Positions 22,466 to 24,109 of a stretch of DNA of 24,109 bases are shown piece by piece. The stretch covers positions 1 to 24,109 of the forward strand of contig CAYPCV010000229.1 in the NCBI GenBank assembly GCA_964409295.1, written 5' to 3'. How positions within the stretch are numbered: position 1 is the stretch's first letter; each line of letters opens with the position of its first letter. The translations under genes and the position numbers were made by a program. The DNA is from UBA1140 sp964409295. Lineage in GTDB: Bacteria > Campylobacterota > Campylobacteria > Campylobacterales > Sulfurovaceae. A model generated the notes under the pieces. It had not been told where the DNA came from, did no database searches, and saw nothing but the letters and a program-made list of their open reading frames with translations.

Positions 22466-24109
22466 TTACTTTATCCAACCTCGTTTAGCTACCACTACCA
22501 TTAATGCAGGTGCTAACAAAAGGTCAGATAGAAGTGCAAAGATAATAACAGACCCTGTTAAAATCCCAAAGTTTTGAACCGAAATCATATTGGCTGCCAT
22601 ATAAGCAAAGAAGCCAAAAGACAAGACTAAGGTTGTTATAACCATCGCTTTACCTGTTGTAAAAAAGGTCTTCTCCATTGCCAACTGCACATCGTTGGTC
22701 TCCAAATAGTATCGCTTAAAATTGTGCATAAAATGTATGGTATCATCAACTGCTAAACCAATAGCAATAGACCCAATTAACAAGGTAAACATATCCAAAG
22801 GCATGTCAGCTAAGTACATGATAAATAGCCCCATAATAATTGGTGTTAAGTTTGGAATCATACTGATAAGCCCTAAACGAGGCGAACCTAGAATCAACAT
22901 CATCATAAAGGTAATCACAATCGCTGCAATAAAATAACTTCTAACCGAAGAGTGTACGGCATTTGCAAAAGTATTAATAAGCAGAGGAATCATTCCTGTC
23001 GTCTCTATTTTATCTCCTGCAAAGGTTTTCTCTGCTTCTGTTTTTACAAAATCAAGAACTTGGACAGCTTCAATGGTATCTGTCCAAGGCAACTTAACGG
23101 TAATTCTAGCTTTAGAGAATTGGCTGTCCACCACATCTTCCAAATCATCAGAACCTGAATTTTCAAACAACAATAACTCTTGAGATACTAAATTGGCATC
23201 TTTTGGAATCGTATAGTGTTTCTCTTGATTCTCATGTAAGGCTCTATTTGTCTCTTTAACAATCGTTGCCAACGAGACAACCTTTCCAATATGGGTAAAC
23301 TCATCTTTATACGCTTCTAGTTTTGCAGAGAATTGATTGAGCTTCTCTAATTTTTCAGGATTAACCCAACCATTTTCCTTGCCTGTGTCTACCACCACTT
23401 CAATAGTTACCGTTCCGTTCATCTTCTCATCAATAACTTCCGTTGAAACTCGATTACTGTTATCAGGTTGAAACCACATTAGTGGATTATGTGAAAGCTT
23501 AACTTGTGTTGAGGCAAAAAGAGAAATAGCAACCACTAAAAAGCTACCAATAAGTACTGCTTTCGTATATTTTACAGGAACTACAGCCAATTTTTTCATA
23601 AGACTATCTACTCTTCCTGCTTCACTTTTGGCTTTTGGTTTGAGCTTTGTAATGCTCAAAAGAGCAGGCAAAAGCGTTAATGTTAATACCAACGAGACCA
23701 TAACCCCCAAAGAGGCAAATGTTCCAAGGTCTGAAATAGGTGCAACTTCACTTCCTGCAAATGCCCCTACCCCAATAGCCGTGGTTATTGAAGTCATCGC
23801 AATAGCTAAACCAGAGTGAGCAAGCGTATAAGAGAGAGCCTCTTTTTTATCGCCTGTAGAATTAAATTTATCAAAAAATATAGAAAGAATATGCACCGTA
23901 GCACCCACCGAAACAGCCAAAAGAAGCGAGGGAACAATCTGTGTTGGCAATTTAAATGCTACTCCTGCCCAAGCCATTGTACCTACTGTTGTAATCAACG
24001 AAAGAAGAATCACTAAAAGTGGGTAAAAAACAGCCGACAGACGCTTAAAGACAACAAATAAGAAAATCAAAATAATTAAAAAAGTAATACGCATAAATTT
24101 CTGCATATC
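22466..24109 (-). CDS. RND/MMPL-family inner-membrane transporter, partial (N terminus beyond window)
   Basis: The reading frame is open to the window edge; the visible part is about 547 residues of a protein expected to be roughly 750-850. It contains the last helices of the first RND bundle (residues ~1-155, including VGATVHILSIFFDKF). A periplasmic domain follows at ~205-375, then the full second six-helix bundle with the signature SIAIGLAVDDTIHFMHNFKR. It ends in a short basic tail (KRGWIK). The family exports lipids or hydrophobic compounds by proton antiport. The paired LolA-like and DUF1302-type genes suggest envelope lipid traffic. The methionine near 24106 is internal and not the start. 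Confidence 0.9.
   Translation of the reverse strand, partial: DMQKFMRITFLIILIFLFVVFKRLSAVFYPLLVILLSLITTVGTMAWAGVAFKLPTQIVPSLLLAVSVGATVHILSIFFDKFNSTGDKKEALSYTLAHSGLAIAMTSITTAIGVGAFAGSEVAPISDLGTFASLGVMVSLVLTLTLLPALLSITKLKPKAKSEAGRVDSLMKKLAVVPVKYTKAVLIGSFLVVAISLFASTQVKLSHNPLMWFQPDNSNRVSTEVIDEKMNGTVTIEVVVDTGKENGWVNPEKLEKLNQFSAKLEAYKDEFTHIGKVVSLATIVKETNRALHENQEKHYTIPKDANLVSQELLLFENSGSDDLEDVVDSQFSKARITVKLPWTDTIEAVQVLDFVKTEAEKTFAGDKIETTGMIPLLINTFANAVHSSVRSYFIAAIVITFMMMLILGSPRLGLISMIPNLTPIIMGLFIMYLADMPLDMFTLLIGSIAIGLAVDDTIHFMHNFKRYYLETNDVQLAMEKTFFTTGKAMVITTLVLSFGFFAYMAANMISVQNFGILTGSVIIFALLSDLLLAPALMVVVAKRGWIK

Noticed and set aside
1..24109. CRISPR arrays, tRNA or rRNA genes, insertion sequences, prophage genes
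   Set aside because: I found no regularly spaced direct repeats, no tRNA-like cloverleaf in the gaps, and no transposase or integrase coding region; coding density is high throughout.

Overview
The window looks like chromosomal DNA of a low-GC member of the Campylobacterota (the former Epsilonproteobacteria), most like the free-living Sulfurimonas/Sulfurovum type. The main reason is the complex I locus. It lacks normal nuoE and nuoF and has, between nuoD and nuoG, a short cysteine-free NuoE-like protein and a replacement for NuoF, which is the hallmark arrangement of this phylum. The genus assignment is inference from gene content only.

Layout. Bases 1-87 may hold the tail of a plus-strand gene. 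Bases 180-17728 on the minus strand are one compact complex I operon, transcribed nuoA-B-C-D-E'-F'-G1-G2-H-I-J-K-L-M-N. Genes overlap by 1-19 bases or are separated by at most 15, and a hairpin terminator lies at about 121-160. A 343-base divergent region (17729-18071) holds promoter-like elements and two inverted repeats. Bases 18072-19715 on the plus strand encode the energy-transducing trio ExbB-ExbD-TonB. A small peptidoglycan-binding-domain protein converges on tonB and shares a CTAG palindrome with its stop codon. After a 321-base AT-rich spacer with a candidate terminator, a minus-strand operon (20279 to the window end) encodes a partial RND/MMPL transporter, a LolA-like periplasmic protein and a DUF1302-type outer-membrane protein.

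How the parts fit. Complex I couples electron flow to the quinone pool with ion pumping. Its membrane arm (A, H, J-N) and connecting arm (B, C, D, I) are normal here. The electron-input end is not. There is no FMN/NADH domain. Instead a 669-residue hybrid joins a degenerate NuoF C-terminal iron-sulfur domain to a GltD-like FAD/NAD(P)H module. Two full-length NuoG paralogues lie in tandem with different iron-sulfur inventories: G1 keeps an N7-like site with one Cys changed to His, while G2 lacks N7 but has a full two-cluster ferredoxin-like segment. This suggests an alternative electron donor such as NADPH, ferredoxin or both. It is the most interesting feature of the window. The TonB system powers outer-membrane uptake and has a remarkable Lys/Arg-rich five-residue repeat in its linker. 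The last operon looks like an envelope lipid or hydrophobic-compound transfer system spanning inner membrane, periplasm and outer membrane.

I saw no tRNA, rRNA, CRISPR array, insertion sequence or prophage gene. All functional assignments rest on reading the translated sequences; no database search was run.
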